64,000 nucleotides of DNA from Deltaproteobacteria bacterium CSP1-8 (GCA_001443455.1 LDXO01000006.1:61029-125028), one strand, 5' to 3'. Shown: positions 24,233 through 34,364, counted from the first letter of the stretch. Translations and numbers: made by a program. The notes: a model not told the origin generated them from the sequence alone.

Positions 24233-24805
24233 ATGACGAATACCGCAGGACGAAACGAGACAACGCATGAGACCTCGAAAGGAGTAGACGGCGGATTCCG
24301 CCCCGGAGGCGGGAAGGGGAACCGCCTCTTTCTAATAACAATGGTCCTCCTCCTGGGGACGGGCACGGTCGTTGCGGCGGGATGGTTCGGCGGTATCTTC
24401 AAGAACACCCCCGCGGACAACGCGAGGGTTGCGGGCGTGGTCGAATCGGCGGATGCCGTGAGGATTCCCCTTTCGGCCCTTGATTCCGGGAAAGCGCTCT
24501 TTCTCGAGACGGACCTGGAGGGAAGACAGGTCCATTACTTCGCGGTGAAGAGCTCGGACGGTGTTTACCGGGCCGCCTACGACGCCTGCGACGTCTGTTT
24601 CCGGGCGAACCGTGGATACCGGCAGGAAGGCGATCTCATGGTGTGCAACAAATGCGGCCAGGCCTTTCCGAGCGTGAAGGTCAACGAGGTCAAGGGGGGG
24701 TGCAACCCGGCGCCACTTGCCAGGATAGTCGATGGCCAGTCCCTGGTGATCCGGAAGGGCGACCTCGCGGCCGGGAAGGATTACTTCCCCGGGAAGCGGT
24801 CGTAA
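24233..24805 (+). CDS. Membrane-anchored DUF2318 (FtrD-like) Cys-rich protein
   Basis: 190 residues with one N-terminal membrane anchor (LFLITMVLLLGTGTVVAAGW). A periplasmic DUF2318 domain follows, carrying CDVCFRANRGYRQEGDLMVC and CNKCGQAFPS and a final Cys (GGCNP). These cysteines probably bind metal or an Fe-S centre. In FtrABCD iron systems the equivalent domain (FtrD) takes part in Fe(II) handling. ATG 24233 has GGAGGG upstream and lies just after the sigma-54 start; the track's GTG lies within the promoter. It is first in an operon with an FtsX-like permease and a LolD-like ATPase. Confidence 0.85.
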   Translation: MTNTAGRNETTHETSKGVDGGFRPGGGKGNRLFLITMVLLLGTGTVVAAGWFGGIFKNTPADNARVAGVVESADAVRIPLSALDSGKALFLETDLEGRQVHYFAVKSSDGVYRAAYDACDVCFRANRGYRQEGDLMVCNKCGQAFPSVKVNEVKGGCNPAPLARIVDGQSLVIRKGDLAAGKDYFPGKRS

Positions 24806-24821
24806 CCGGACCGGGCGGAAA

Positions 24822-25973
24822 ATGAATATACGCAAACTGGCCTGGAAGAACCTGTTCCGGAGGAAGTCCCGTGCGGTGTTCACCGGCCTCGGGATCTTCC
24901 TCGGGATCGGGACGTTCGTCGCCCTCTCCTCCCTCACCATGCAGATGGAAGGGGCGGTGCGCGACAAGCTGGACCGGTTCGGGGCGAATATCCTCGTCGT
25001 TCCCCGGACGGAACAGCTATCGCTGGGGTTCGGCGACATCGCCCTGGGGGGCGCGCAGGTCGCCCGCGCAAGGCTGGCCGTATCCGATGGTGAGGCGATC
25101 CGCTCCATCGAACTGAAAGACCGCCTCCGGTCGGTCGTTCCCTTCTTCCTCACGGCGACCGACGCCTCCGGGAAGGACGTCGTGTGGATGGGTCTTCCGG
25201 CCGAAGAGATCGCCGTCGCGCGCCCCTGGTGGAAGGTATCGGGGATGCTTCCCATGGAGAAGGGAGAGGTACTCTTAGGCTCCGAGGCAGCCGCACTCCT
25301 GGACAAGGGACCCGGGGGGACCGTTCTCTCCGGCGGCCGTAAATTCCGCGTCGCCGGTGTCCTGTCCCCGACGGGGGAGAAGGAGGATTCGATGGTGATC
25401 GCCCCCATCGGAGACGTGCAGGCGCTCGCGGGGAGCCCCGGCGGTGTGACCTTCTTCGAGATCGCCGCCCTGTGCAAGGATTGTCCCGTCGAGGACATCG
25501 TGGCACAGATCGGGAAAGCCCTTCCCGGCGCGCGAGTCTCCGCCATCCGGCAGGTTGTGGAAAGCAGGAAGGCGGCCGTTGACCAGTTCCGGCGGCTGGG
25601 CATGGCCGTCTCGGCCATCGTTCTCGCCATCGGGGGCCTGATGGTGTTCGTAACCGTCATGGGGAGCGTCCAGGAGCGGACGCGGGAGATCGGCGTCCTG
25701 CGCGCCGTCGGGTTCCGGCGGCGCGCCATCGTTTCCCTCCTCTTCTGGGAGACGGGGTGGGTCTCCCTCCTCTCGGCGGTTTCCGGCGCCGTTCTCGGGA
25801 CGGCGGCGGCGTGGCTCGCCTCGCCCCTTTTCGGCGTGGCGAGGACGGAGGCTGCCGTTACCCCGGCGGTGATCGGCGTGGTCATCGGCATGGCCCTTGG
25901 CTTCCTGGGAAGCGTTCCCCCCGCCCGTCGGGCGGCCGCCCTCTCGCCGACAGAAGCAATCCGCAGTCTTTGA
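24822..25973 (+). CDS. MacB/FtsX-type ABC transporter permease
   Basis: Inner-membrane protein of 383 residues with the MacB layout. An N-terminal helix (RAVFTGLGIFLGIGTFVALS) is followed by a periplasmic MacB-core domain of about 220 residues and three C-terminal helices with the FtsX stretch EIGVLRAVGFRRRAIVSLL. It pairs with the ATPase 15 bp downstream. Association with DUF2318 suggests handling of a metal or reduced thiol rather than lipoproteins or macrolides; this is inference from context. Confidence 0.88.
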   Translation: MNIRKLAWKNLFRRKSRAVFTGLGIFLGIGTFVALSSLTMQMEGAVRDKLDRFGANILVVPRTEQLSLGFGDIALGGAQVARARLAVSDGEAIRSIELKDRLRSVVPFFLTATDASGKDVVWMGLPAEEIAVARPWWKVSGMLPMEKGEVLLGSEAAALLDKGPGGTVLSGGRKFRVAGVLSPTGEKEDSMVIAPIGDVQALAGSPGGVTFFEIAALCKDCPVEDIVAQIGKALPGARVSAIRQVVESRKAAVDQFRRLGMAVSAIVLAIGGLMVFVTVMGSVQERTREIGVLRAVGFRRRAIVSLLFWETGWVSLLSAVSGAVLGTAAAWLASPLFGVARTEAAVTPAVIGVVIGMALGFLGSVPPARRAAALSPTEAIRSL

Positions 25974-25988
25974 TCGAAGGAGAAGAGG

Positions 25989-26705
25989 ATGGATCCCTTC
26001 ATCGAATTGGACAACGTCTCGATGCTGTACGGCAGCAACGGGACGATCGCGGCGGCGTTGCGCGGGGTCTCCTTCTCGATCGCCGCAGGGGAGTATGTGG
26101 CGATCACGGGCGAGTCGGGGGCGGGGAAGAGCACGCTCCTTACTCTTCTCGGCGGTTTGCAGGTTCCCACGTCCGGGAGGGTCGTCATGGGGGGGATCGA
26201 CCTTTCGGGGCTTTCTGCCGACGGCCTCGCCGACTTTCGGAAGCAGACGATCGGGTTCGTCTTCCAGGCATACCACCTCCTGCCGTATCTCACGGCCCGC
26301 GAGAACGTGATCGTTCCCCTCTCCCCCGAGAGAATGAGCTCCCGGGAAAAGGCGGACCGGGCGGACGGGCTCCTCGAAACCGTGGGGCTTTCGGGGAAGG
26401 AAAACCGGCTGCCCTCGGAGCTGTCGGGAGGAGAGTGCCAGCGGGTGGCGATCGCCCGTGCCCTTGTGCACGACCCCGCCGTCCTGCTCGCGGACGAGCC
26501 TACCGGGAACCTGGACACGACGACGGGGGAGCAGATCCTGGACCTGTTTTCCGAATGGCACGGAAGGGGAAAGACCGTGCTGATGGTCACCCACAACCGG
26601 GCCAACCTGTCCCGTGCGACGCGGACCGTCCGTCTGCGCGACGGACTGGTGGAGGAGGACCGGCGCATGTCGCCGTCCGGCCGGGCGATGGGATTGCCCG
26701 GTTGA
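25989..26705 (+). CDS. MacB/LolD-type ABC transporter ATP-binding protein
   Basis: 238-residue ATPase with Walker A GESGAGKST, Q-loop FVFQAYHLLPYL, signature LSGGECQRVA, Walker B VLLADEPTGNLDT and switch His (MVTHNRANLS). It is the partner of the preceding FtsX-type permease. GAAGGAGAAGAGG precedes the ATG. It is a complete NBD of the LolD/MacB group and probably works as a mechanotransmission rather than an import ATPase. Confidence 0.9.
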   Translation: MDPFIELDNVSMLYGSNGTIAAALRGVSFSIAAGEYVAITGESGAGKSTLLTLLGGLQVPTSGRVVMGGIDLSGLSADGLADFRKQTIGFVFQAYHLLPYLTARENVIVPLSPERMSSREKADRADGLLETVGLSGKENRLPSELSGGECQRVAIARALVHDPAVLLADEPTGNLDTTTGEQILDLFSEWHGRGKTVLMVTHNRANLSRATRTVRLRDGLVEEDRRMSPSGRAMGLPG

Positions 26706-26736
26706 ATGCCGGCAAAGACCTTGGGAGGAGGAACGG

Positions 26737-27012
26737 ATGGAGGGGAAACACGACAGGGAAGGAAGGGAAGAGAGGGATTTGCTTGCGGAAAATGTACCGG
26801 CGAGGGATGCTGATCCGAATGGTCTGCCCGCCCACTCGCCTTCCTGGCGGGGGCTGGTAGTTGCCGTTATCGCGGCGGCCAGCCTTTCGGTGGCCGCAAC
26901 GCTGTTGCTCGGGGGATCGTTCGGACCCGGCAGGGCGAATTCGGCAGTGGGATGCGGTCCCGGAAGCGCATGCTGCCCTCCCGCGGGGGAACAGATAAAG
27001 ACCGCGAAATGA
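26737..27012 (+). CDS. Small membrane protein with Cys-rich tail
   Basis: 91 residues: an acidic cytoplasmic head, one transmembrane helix (LVVAVIAAASLSVAATLLLG) and a short tail ending VGCGPGSACCPPAGEQ, with three cysteines likely outside the membrane. ATG 26737 has AGGAGG. It belongs to the DUF2318-ABC operon by spacing. I recognise no family; a metal-binding accessory role is a guess from the Cys tail. Confidence 0.6.
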   Translation: MEGKHDREGREERDLLAENVPARDADPNGLPAHSPSWRGLVVAVIAAASLSVAATLLLGGSFGPGRANSAVGCGPGSACCPPAGEQIKTAK

Positions 27013-27085
27013 CCGGACGAACGGGAGAGGGTCTGCCGGTCTGGCTCTTTGGGTGGGAACGACAATACGACAGGAGGAACGGGAA

Positions 27086-27595
27086 ATGAGGAAGAAGGGA
27101 TTTCCGGTGGTTCTCGTAGCTGTTCTGGCGTTTTTGGCTTTGCCATGGGCGTCCTTTGCCGGCGACAAGGGGCATGGGTCGATGCCCGGGATGAAGGGCG
27201 AGGGCTCGATGGAAGGACACGGGATGATGAAGATGGGAGACAAGATCTTCGGCGGGGAGATCGGCCCCTGGCAAACCGAGGCGCGCCTCGTCGACATGAA
27301 GGCCCAGATGGAAAAATCGAAGGTCTCGGAAAAGATGAAGGCCATGATGAAGAACACGCACCACATCGCGTTTTCCCTCGAGGATCCGGTCGCGAAAAAG
27401 CCTGTTACCGAGGGAAAGGGGACGGTGGCGGTAATCGGCCCCGACAAGAAGGAAGCGACGTACAACCTGACGGGGATGGAGGGACACTTCGGCGCGGACA
27501 TCACCCTGGACAAGCCGGGGAAATACGAGTTCTCGGTCCAGATCGAGGCGGGCGGTAAGAAGGGGGCCGCGAAGTTCGCACACGAGCTCAAGTAG
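27086..27595 (+). CDS. Secreted Met/His-rich YtkA/FixH-like protein
   Basis: 169 residues with a signal peptide ending ASFA, then a Met/Gly/His-rich linker (GHGSMPGMKGEGSMEGHGMM) typical of periplasmic copper binders. The C-terminal beta-sandwich domain resembles YtkA/FixH-type domains. AGGAGG precedes ATG 27086; the track start 33 bases upstream is not supported. It closes the sigma-54-driven DUF2318 operon. A role as periplasmic metal or thiol partner of that system is inferred. Confidence 0.6.
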   Translation: MRKKGFPVVLVAVLAFLALPWASFAGDKGHGSMPGMKGEGSMEGHGMMKMGDKIFGGEIGPWQTEARLVDMKAQMEKSKVSEKMKAMMKNTHHIAFSLEDPVAKKPVTEGKGTVAVIGPDKKEATYNLTGMEGHFGADITLDKPGKYEFSVQIEAGGKKGAAKFAHELK

Positions 27596-27648
27596 CAAAC
27601 CCCGCATCCGAGGCGTGGCACGAACGGGGTCTCGAAGGGACCGGAAAC

Positions 27649-27882
27649 CATGGCAATAAGACTGCCGACCTTCCTGGTCGCGCTGCTCGTTTTCCCGGGA
27701 TTTGCCGCCCCCCGTCCGATTCCTGGTTGGCCGTTCCTCTCGCCTACGCTTCGGTTTCTCTGCTGAATCGGGATTACGGCGTCCCTTCGAGGGAGACCCG
27801 CCGGCTCCCCGCACATGGATTCGTCAGGATGGAGATCATCCCGGCGGGGTTGCCTCCGGGGTTCGACAGGATGTTGTTGTAA
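27649..27882 (+). pseudogene. Possible frameshifted small secreted protein
   Basis: ATG 27649 opens a signal-peptide-like segment (RLPTFLVALLVFPGFAA). After about 28 codons coding character moves to another frame (SWLAVPLAYASVSLLNRDYG ... PPGFDRMLL), which ends at TAA 27882. Joined by one frameshift this would be a small exported protein of about 77 residues. The family is unknown. The remainder of the 380-bp gap 27596-27977 shows nothing else, apart from a GG-N10-GC match at 27651 with no activator boxes. Confidence 0.3.
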
Positions 27883-27977
27883 GCAACGGACGGACAGGGT
27901 ACGAATGATCGACCAAGGGACGTTCAGCAACGGCCCGGCAAAATTCGCCGGAAACCCGTGCGAAAGGGGGTGCGGAG

Positions 27978-29285
27978 GTGAAAACGGAAAGACGGGATCA
28001 AGCCAGCGGGACGGCTGCGTCGCGGCTGGCCGGCGTTCTGCTGTTCCTCTGCGCATGCTTCGCGGCAGTATATGTCACGGCCGGGGAAGCCCCCGTCCCG
28101 GCGGGCTACTACATCAGAGAGGCCCTGTCGGGGAACCCTTCCCTGGCCTCCATGGGGGAGCGCATCCGGATGAAGGAGAACGCGGCGGTCCGTGCCGGGG
28201 CGTTCGATGACCCGAAGGCCTGGATCGGGCTCTCGAACGTGCCCATCGAGACGTGGTCGTTTCGCGACGAGGACATGAGCGGAAAGGAGATCGGTGTCTC
28301 CCAGATGTTCCCCTACCCGGGCAAGAGGAAGCTCAAGACCGATATTGTCGCGCGGGAGCGGGAACAGGCGGGTTATGACCTGGAGGAAATGAGGAGCATG
28401 CTCCGTTCCGAGGTGAAAATGACCTATGCGGAACTCGCCGCCGTGCGGCGGCAGGCGGAGGTGGTGCGCCGCACCCGGGACGTCCTTCGGGACATCGTGG
28501 GGATTGCGCAGGAGTTGTACTCCGTCGGCCGGGGAAGCCAGCCCGACGTGCTCCGGGGACAGGTCGAGTCGGGGAAGATGCGCGAGATGCTGCTCATGCT
28601 CGAGAACCGGGAGAAGGTCCTGTCGGTCCGTCTCAACACCCTGGCGGCCCTGCCCCCGGACCGGCCGGTCCCGGATCTTTTTGAACTCTCCGAGTTTCCC
28701 CTTCCCTTCCGGCCGGAGGAACTGATGGCGGCCTACCGGGAGGACCGTCCGGCCCGAAAGGCGTTCCGGGCACGGGTCGCCCGGGGGGAGGCCCAGGTGG
28801 CGATGGCCAGGCGGGAGTTTTACCCGGACTTCGAAGTATCGGTATCCTACATGCAGAGGGATTCCATGCCGGACGGGACGAAGCGGTCCGATATGGTCAC
28901 CTCCATGCTGCTGATGAACATTCCCGTGTGGAGAAAGGCGAAGCTCGACCCCGCCATCCGGGAGATGACCGCGGAGCGGGAGATGGCGGCCCGCGAGCTG
29001 GACGCCCTGGACCTGGCGACCTCGAACGAGATCGGGCGGATCCTTGCCACGCTCGGGAACCGGGCGGCCGTGGCCGTCCTGTACCGGACGACGCTCATCC
29101 CGCAGGCCGAACAGTCGTTCCGCGCGAACGTCGAGTCCTACGAGGTGGGAAAGATCGACTTCCCGATGCTCATGGATTCGGTGATGACGGTCCTCTCCTT
29201 CCGCAAGGAGTACTCCGGGATGGTGGGCGAGATGCACATGGAGAAGGCCAGGCTGGAAGCGGCCGTGGGAAGAGAGCTGAACTGA
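27978..29285 (+). CDS. Outer-membrane efflux protein of a heavy-metal RND system (CusC-like)
   Basis: TolC-family channel of 435 residues with a signal segment (LAGVLLFLCACFAAVYVTA) and paired OEP domains (REALSGNPSLASMGERI; FPYPGKRKLKTDIVARE). It precedes CusB and CusA homologues with short spacing, completing a tripartite pump. A GTG start is used, next to a GGGGGTGCGGAG tract. No lipobox Cys follows the signal, unlike E. coli CusC. Confidence 0.85.
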   Translation: MKTERRDQASGTAASRLAGVLLFLCACFAAVYVTAGEAPVPAGYYIREALSGNPSLASMGERIRMKENAAVRAGAFDDPKAWIGLSNVPIETWSFRDEDMSGKEIGVSQMFPYPGKRKLKTDIVAREREQAGYDLEEMRSMLRSEVKMTYAELAAVRRQAEVVRRTRDVLRDIVGIAQELYSVGRGSQPDVLRGQVESGKMREMLLMLENREKVLSVRLNTLAALPPDRPVPDLFELSEFPLPFRPEELMAAYREDRPARKAFRARVARGEAQVAMARREFYPDFEVSVSYMQRDSMPDGTKRSDMVTSMLLMNIPVWRKAKLDPAIREMTAEREMAARELDALDLATSNEIGRILATLGNRAAVAVLYRTTLIPQAEQSFRANVESYEVGKIDFPMLMDSVMTVLSFRKEYSGMVGEMHMEKARLEAAVGRELN

Positions 29286-29316
29286 TGGCGAATGGGCCGC
29301 GAGGCCCGAACGGGGG

Positions 29317-30906
29317 ATGATCGTGGGCGAAGAGCGCGAGGAAAGGATTCCGGGGGAGAAAAACGGCGCACCCGGGGAGGGAAAGGGGAGGGACGTGTCC
29401 CGGAAGGCCGCGTGGGGAATTGCTCTGCTGCTGGCCCTGCTCTGGGCGGGGACGATGGCGTTCTACAACGTGCCCGCCTTCCACCAGTGGCTCCACCCGC
29501 ACCCGGCGGAAGGGACCGTCGGCACCGCGGAGGAGTCGGGGAAGTACACCTGCCCGATGCACCCGTTCATCGTCACCGACCGGCCCGGCGCCTGCCCCAT
29601 CTGCGGAATGACGCTGGTGCTGCAATCGAGCATGGCGGCCGCCGCCGCGCCGGATAACGCTGCCCCGGCGAAGAAGGAGCGGAAGATCCTGTACTGGACC
29701 GACCCGATGATCCCCGGCGACCGCAGCGACAAGCCGGGGAAATCGCCGATGGGGATGGAGCGCACCCCGGTATACGAAGACGAAGCGATCGGCATGGTGG
29801 CGATGAACCCGACGCAGCGGCTGATGGCGAACGTGGCAACGGAGATGGTGGCGAGGCGAAACTTCGTTCTGGACACCACCGCCGTCGGGAAAATCTCGTG
29901 GGACGAGCGCAGGATGGCCAAGGTGTCCGCCAGGATCGGCGGGAGGGTCGAGAGGCTGCACGTGGATTTCACGGGAACGGGGGTTACGCGCGGACAGCCG
30001 CTCCTGGAGATCTATTCCCCCGAACTGATCGCGACGCAGCGGGAGTATCTTTTGGCCATCGAGGGGATGGAGCGGATGAAGGGAAGCCCATACGAGGACG
30101 CAAGATCCATGTCGGCGGGTCTCCTCGACGCCTCCCGGAGACGGCTTGCGCTGTGGGGCGTCACCGGCGCGCAGATCGAAGGGCTGGAGAGGACGAAGGA
30201 GCCGGCGACCGTCTTCACCGTTTCCGCCCCGGCGTCCGGCATCGTCACGGAACGGCTCGTGGCGGCGGGGCAGTACGTGATGGAGGGAACCCCGCTGTAT
30301 TCGATTGCGGAGATCGATCCGGTCTGGGTCCAGGCGGAGATCTACGAGGCCGAGATCCACAAGGTGCCCGTGGGCACCCCGGCCGTCGTCACGACCGAAG
30401 CCTACCCGGGGAGGGAGTTCAAAGGGCTCGTGGCGTTCGTGGATCCTTTTCTTAACCCCGAGACCCGTACGGTCAAGGTGCGGATCAACCTCCCCAATCC
30501 CGGCAGTCTGCTCAAGCCCGACATGTTCGCCAACGTCCTGTTCAAGGGGAGGAAGGGGAAGGAGCTGGCGGTGCCCGATTCGGCCGTGCTCATCACCGGC
30601 GAGCGCGCGATGGCATGGGTGGAGGTGAAGCCGAACACCTTCGAACCGCGGATGGTCAAGGTGGGCCACAAGTCGAACGGGTATTACGAGCTCCTGTCGG
30701 GGCTCAAGGAAGGCGAAACGGTCGTGACCTCGGCCGGGTTCCTGATCGACTCGGAGAGCCAGCTCAAGAGCGGCCAGTCGGATCCTCACGCGGGGCATGG
30801 GGGCGCGGAGGGCCCGAAGCAGACGCCGAAGGAAAGCTCCGCTCCCGCGCCATCGTCTCGGGGCGCCGCCGGGGAAGACGGTCATGCCGGGCACGGCGGA
30901 AAGTAA
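29317..30906 (+). CDS. CusB-like periplasmic adaptor with metal-binding domains
   Basis: Membrane-fusion protein, 529 residues. An N-terminal anchor is followed by a CPMHP heavy-metal-binding domain (YTCPMHPFIVTDRPGACPIC). A YWTDPMIPGDRSDKPGKSPM motif typical of CusB follows, then barrel-sandwich and beta-barrel domains (GRVERLHVDFTGTGV; MFANVLFKGR). The tail is His/Gly-rich (DPHAGHGG ... GHAGHGGK). It delivers metal and couples CusA to CusC in the periplasm. The extra His tail adds metal-binding capacity not found in E. coli CusB. It lies 18 bp before cusA. Confidence 0.92.
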   Translation: MIVGEEREERIPGEKNGAPGEGKGRDVSRKAAWGIALLLALLWAGTMAFYNVPAFHQWLHPHPAEGTVGTAEESGKYTCPMHPFIVTDRPGACPICGMTLVLQSSMAAAAAPDNAAPAKKERKILYWTDPMIPGDRSDKPGKSPMGMERTPVYEDEAIGMVAMNPTQRLMANVATEMVARRNFVLDTTAVGKISWDERRMAKVSARIGGRVERLHVDFTGTGVTRGQPLLEIYSPELIATQREYLLAIEGMERMKGSPYEDARSMSAGLLDASRRRLALWGVTGAQIEGLERTKEPATVFTVSAPASGIVTERLVAAGQYVMEGTPLYSIAEIDPVWVQAEIYEAEIHKVPVGTPAVVTTEAYPGREFKGLVAFVDPFLNPETRTVKVRINLPNPGSLLKPDMFANVLFKGRKGKELAVPDSAVLITGERAMAWVEVKPNTFEPRMVKVGHKSNGYYELLSGLKEGETVVTSAGFLIDSESQLKSGQSDPHAGHGGAEGPKQTPKESSAPAPSSRGAAGEDGHAGHGGK

Positions 30907-30924
30907 TCCGGGAAGGACGACGCG

Positions 30925-33900
30925 ATGATCAACGGAATCATTTCCGCCTGCCTCAAGAACCGGTTCCTGACGATCCTGGGGAGCGTCGTCATCCTGCTGT
31001 GGGGGATCTGGGCGCTCCTGCGGACACCGGTGGACGCCATCCCGGACCTCTCCGACAACCAGATCATCGTCTACACGATGTGGGAGGGTCGGTCCCCCCA
31101 GATCATCGAGGACCAGGTCACGTACCCGCTGGCGACGAACCTCCAGGGTCTGCCGCACGTCCGGGCGGTCCGTTCCACGACGATGTTCGGCGCGTCGATG
31201 ATCTACGTGATCTTCGAGGACAAGGTGGACCTCTACTGGGCGCGCAGCCGCGTGCTGGAGCGGCTGAACCAGCTCGGGGACCGGATGCCCAAGGGGGTCA
31301 CCCCGGTGCTGGGTCCCGACGGCACGGGGGTCGGCCACGTCTTCTGGTATCACCTCAAGAGCGACAGGCACGACCTGGGCGAAATGCGAGCCATCCAGGA
31401 CTGGTACCTGCGGTATCCCCTCCAGGCGGTTTCGGGCGTGGCCGAAGTGGCCTCCATCGGCGGGTTCGTGAAGCAGTACCAGGTCGATCTCGACCCGGTG
31501 AAACTTCTGGCCTACCGCGTTCCCGTCAAGGCGGTCACCCAGGCGGTGTCCATGGCGAACCGCGAGGTGGGCGGCAACGTCATCGAGGAAAACGCGATGG
31601 AGTACCAGGTCCGCGGCCGGGGATATCTCCGGTCGAAGGAGGACGTGGAAAACATCGTCGTCGGCACCTCGCTTTCCGGGACACCCATTTATGTGAAGAA
31701 CCTGGGGGTCGTCCAGATGGGCGGGGCTTCACGCCGCGGGCTCCTCGACGTCAACGGCGAGGGGGAGGTCGCCGGCGGGATCATCGTCATGCGGTACGGC
31801 GAGAACGCCCAGAAGGTGATCGAGCGGGTCAAGGTGAAGCTTGCCGAGCTTGCCCCGGGGCTTCCTCCCGGCGTGACGGTCGAGACGTCCTACGACCGCA
31901 GCGATCTCATCCAGAAGGCGATCGACACCCTCAAGGGCGCGTTGATCGAGGAGGTGATCCTCGTCACGCTGGCGCACATCGTCTTCCTGTGGCACTTCCG
32001 GTCGATCCTGATCGTGACCTCGCCGCTGCCGCTGGCCATCCTGGTCTCCTTCATCTTCATGCACTACGTGGGGCTCAATTCCAACATCATGAGCCTGGGG
32101 GGGATCGCCATCGCCATCGGCGTGCTGGTCGACGCGGGGATCGTGATGACGGAAAACGTGATCCGCCACGCCGAGCAGCACGGCGAGGGGTACGAGAAGA
32201 ACATCCTCTCCATCACCGAAAAGGCCGCCCACCTGGTCGGCCGGCCGATCTTCTACGCCATGGCGATCATCATCCTGGCGTTCGTCCCGGTCTTCGCCCT
32301 GACCGGCCTGGAAGGGAAGATGTTCCATCCCCTGGCCTTCACCAAGACGTTCGCGATGGTGGGCTCCACCTTCATCGCGGTCACGCTCGTGCCCGTCCTG
32401 TGCTCGTTCCTTGTCCGCGGCAAGCTGCACAAGGAAGAGGACAACTGGACAATGAAGTACCTGATGAAGGCGTACAAGCCGGCGCTCAACTGGGCGCTTG
32501 ACAACCGGAAGAAGACGGTGGCGATCGCCGCGGCCCTGTTCTCGATCGCAATCGTCATGGTGACTCGCATCGGCAGGGAGTTCATGCCTCCGTTGAACGA
32601 GGGGAGCCTGCTCTTCATGCCGGTGACCCTGCCCAACATCTCGATCAACGAGGCGAAGCGGCTCATCACCATCCAGGACAAGATCATCAAGGAGACCCCG
32701 GAGGTGGAGCACGTCCTGGGGAAAGTGGGCCGGGCCGAGACCTCCACCGACCCCTCCCCCGTCTCCATGTTCGAGACGATCATCCTGCTCAAGCCCAAAG
32801 ACAAGTGGCGCAAGGGGATGACCCAGGAGAAGCTCATCGGCGAGTTGAACGCCAGGCTCCAGATCCCCGGAGTGGGCAACGGCTGGACGATGCCGATCAT
32901 CAACCGGATCAACATGCTCTCCACGGGCGTCCGGACCGACCTTGGGGTCAAGATTTACGGGGACGACCTCAACCAATTATCGGACCTTGCGGTCACGGCC
33001 GGCGAGGTCCTCAAGAACGTGCCGGGAGCGGTGGACGTGGTCGCCGAGCGGACATTGGGGGGGACCTACCTCGACATTGTCCCCGACCGGGAAGCGGCCG
33101 CGCGGTATGGCCTCAACGTGGACGACATCAACGACGTGATCGAGACGGTCCTCGGCGGCATGCCGGTGACCAACACCATCGAGGGGCGGCAGCGCTTCCC
33201 CGTCCGGGTCCGTTTCCTGTGGGACTACCGGCAGGACATCGAGAAGATCAAGCGGATCCCGATCCCCAGGGGACCCGTGGTGAGCGCCTCGGCCGCTCCC
33301 GCATCCGCTCCCGCGGGCGGCGGAGGGGGGATGGGCCAGGGCGGCGGGGGCGGGGCCCCCATGGGAAGCGGGGGCGGGCAGATCACCCTCGGCCAGGTGG
33401 CGAAGATCTCCGTCTCCCCCGGACCGGCGATGATCAGCGCGGAGAACTCCTTCCTGCGGTCGGTCGTGTTCCTGAACGTGCGGGGGCGGGACATGGGGCG
33501 GTTCGTCGACGAGGCGAAGGAGTACCTGGCGAAGAACCTGAAGCTCCCGCCAGGATACTTCGTCGAGTGGTCGGGGCAGTACGAGAACCAGATCCGGGCG
33601 AAGAAGACGCTCCAGGTCGTGGTGCCGATGGTGTTCCTCATCATCTTCGTGATGCTCGTCATGGTCTACCATTCGGTGAAGGAGGCGCTCAACGTGATCC
33701 TGGCGGTGCCGTTCGCCCTGACCGGCGGGGTCTATCTCCTCTATTTCATGGGATACAACTTTTCGGTCGCCGTGTGGGTCGGGTTCATCGCCCTCTTCGG
33801 GACGGCGGTCCAGACCGGCGTCGTGATGGTGATCTACCTGGAGGAGGCGGTGGAGCGGGTCAGAAGCCGGGACGGGAGCCTCACCCGGGAGAACCTTCGT

Positions 33901-34131
33901 GAGGCGGTCGTGGAGGGGGCGCTCCTTCGGCTGCGCCCCAAGGTCATGACCGTCTCCACCGTCGTGGCGGGGCTATTGCCGATCTTCTGGAGCACCCGGA
34001 CGGGATCGGAGGTGATGAAGCCGCTGGCGACGCCGGTGCTGGGAGGGATGGTGTCCTCGCTCCTTTTCGTCCTCGTGGTCACCCCCGTTACCTTTCTGTG
34101 GCTTCGCGAGCGGGAGCTGAAAAAGGCGTAA
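30925..34131 (+). CDS. CusA-type heavy-metal RND efflux pump
   Basis: Inner-membrane proton-driven HME-RND pump, 1068 residues, 12 transmembrane segments and two large periplasmic loops. Hallmarks include [40 protein letters not shown], the TM4 [19 protein letters not shown] and [18 protein letters not shown] Gly-rich insertion of about 30 residues ([20 protein letters not shown]) lies in the second periplasmic domain near residue 800. It exports Cu+ or Ag+ with CusCB. A terminator-like hairpin lies about 200 bp downstream. Confidence 0.94.
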   Translation: MINGIISACLKNRFLTILGSVVILLWGIWALLRTPVDAIPDLSDNQIIVYTMWEGRSPQIIEDQVTYPLATNLQGLPHVRAVRSTTMFGASMIYVIFEDKVDLYWARSRVLERLNQLGDRMPKGVTPVLGPDGTGVGHVFWYHLKSDRHDLGEMRAIQDWYLRYPLQAVSGVAEVASIGGFVKQYQVDLDPVKLLAYRVPVKAVTQAVSMANREVGGNVIEENAMEYQVRGRGYLRSKEDVENIVVGTSLSGTPIYVKNLGVVQMGGASRRGLLDVNGEGEVAGGIIVMRYGENAQKVIERVKVKLAELAPGLPPGVTVETSYDRSDLIQKAIDTLKGALIEEVILVTLAHIVFLWHFRSILIVTSPLPLAILVSFIFMHYVGLNSNIMSLGGIAIAIGVLVDAGIVMTENVIRHAEQHGEGYEKNILSITEKAAHLVGRPIFYAMAIIILAFVPVFALTGLEGKMFHPLAFTKTFAMVGSTFIAVTLVPVLCSFLVRGKLHKEEDNWTMKYLMKAYKPALNWALDNRKKTVAIAAALFSIAIVMVTRIGREFMPPLNEGSLLFMPVTLPNISINEAKRLITIQDKIIKETPEVEHVLGKVGRAETSTDPSPVSMFETIILLKPKDKWRKGMTQEKLIGELNARLQIPGVGNGWTMPIINRINMLSTGVRTDLGVKIYGDDLNQLSDLAVTAGEVLKNVPGAVDVVAERTLGGTYLDIVPDREAAARYGLNVDDINDVIETVLGGMPVTNTIEGRQRFPVRVRFLWDYRQDIEKIKRIPIPRGPVVSASAAPASAPAGGGGGMGQGGGGGAPMGSGGGQITLGQVAKISVSPGPAMISAENSFLRSVVFLNVRGRDMGRFVDEAKEYLAKNLKLPPGYFVEWSGQYENQIRAKKTLQVVVPMVFLIIFVMLVMVYHSVKEALNVILAVPFALTGGVYLLYFMGYNFSVAVWVGFIALFGTAVQTGVVMVIYLEEAVERVRSRDGSLTRENLREAVVEGALLRLRPKVMTVSTVVAGLLPIFWSTRTGSEVMKPLATPVLGGMVSSLLFVLVVTPVTFLWLRERELKKA

Positions 34132-34333
34132 GCCTCTTGCACGGTGTCCGGAATCACGGGAAATGACATCTAAGGTGAATACAGGGAAAGGACACAGCCG
34201 GGTGATGAGGGAACCGATGCGACCGCGGCACTCGAGTCGGCGGAAACCGGGGGCGATCGTTGGGGCCGCCCGCGTTCCTGTCCGTGTTTTTCGACAGGCC
34301 GGTCTTCGTGGAGGAGATCGGGTTCCGCAATAC

Positions 34334-34364
34334 GATAAAGGGCCGCCGCGAGCGGCCCTTTATC
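34334..34364. terminator. Bidirectional terminator-like hairpin after cusCBA
   Basis: GATAAAGGGCCGC and GCGGCCCTTTATC make a perfect 13-bp stem around a 5-base loop, with AAA before and TTT after. It lies in the 365-bp gap 34132-34496, which otherwise shows no gene. Confidence 0.65.

Noticed and set aside
27616-27666. Sigma-54 promoter upstream of cusC (TGGCAATAAGACTGCC, also a TGGCACG without a -12)
   Set aside because: GG-N10-GC alone is common in GC-rich DNA; no paired boxes upstream and it overlaps the possible frameshifted gene.
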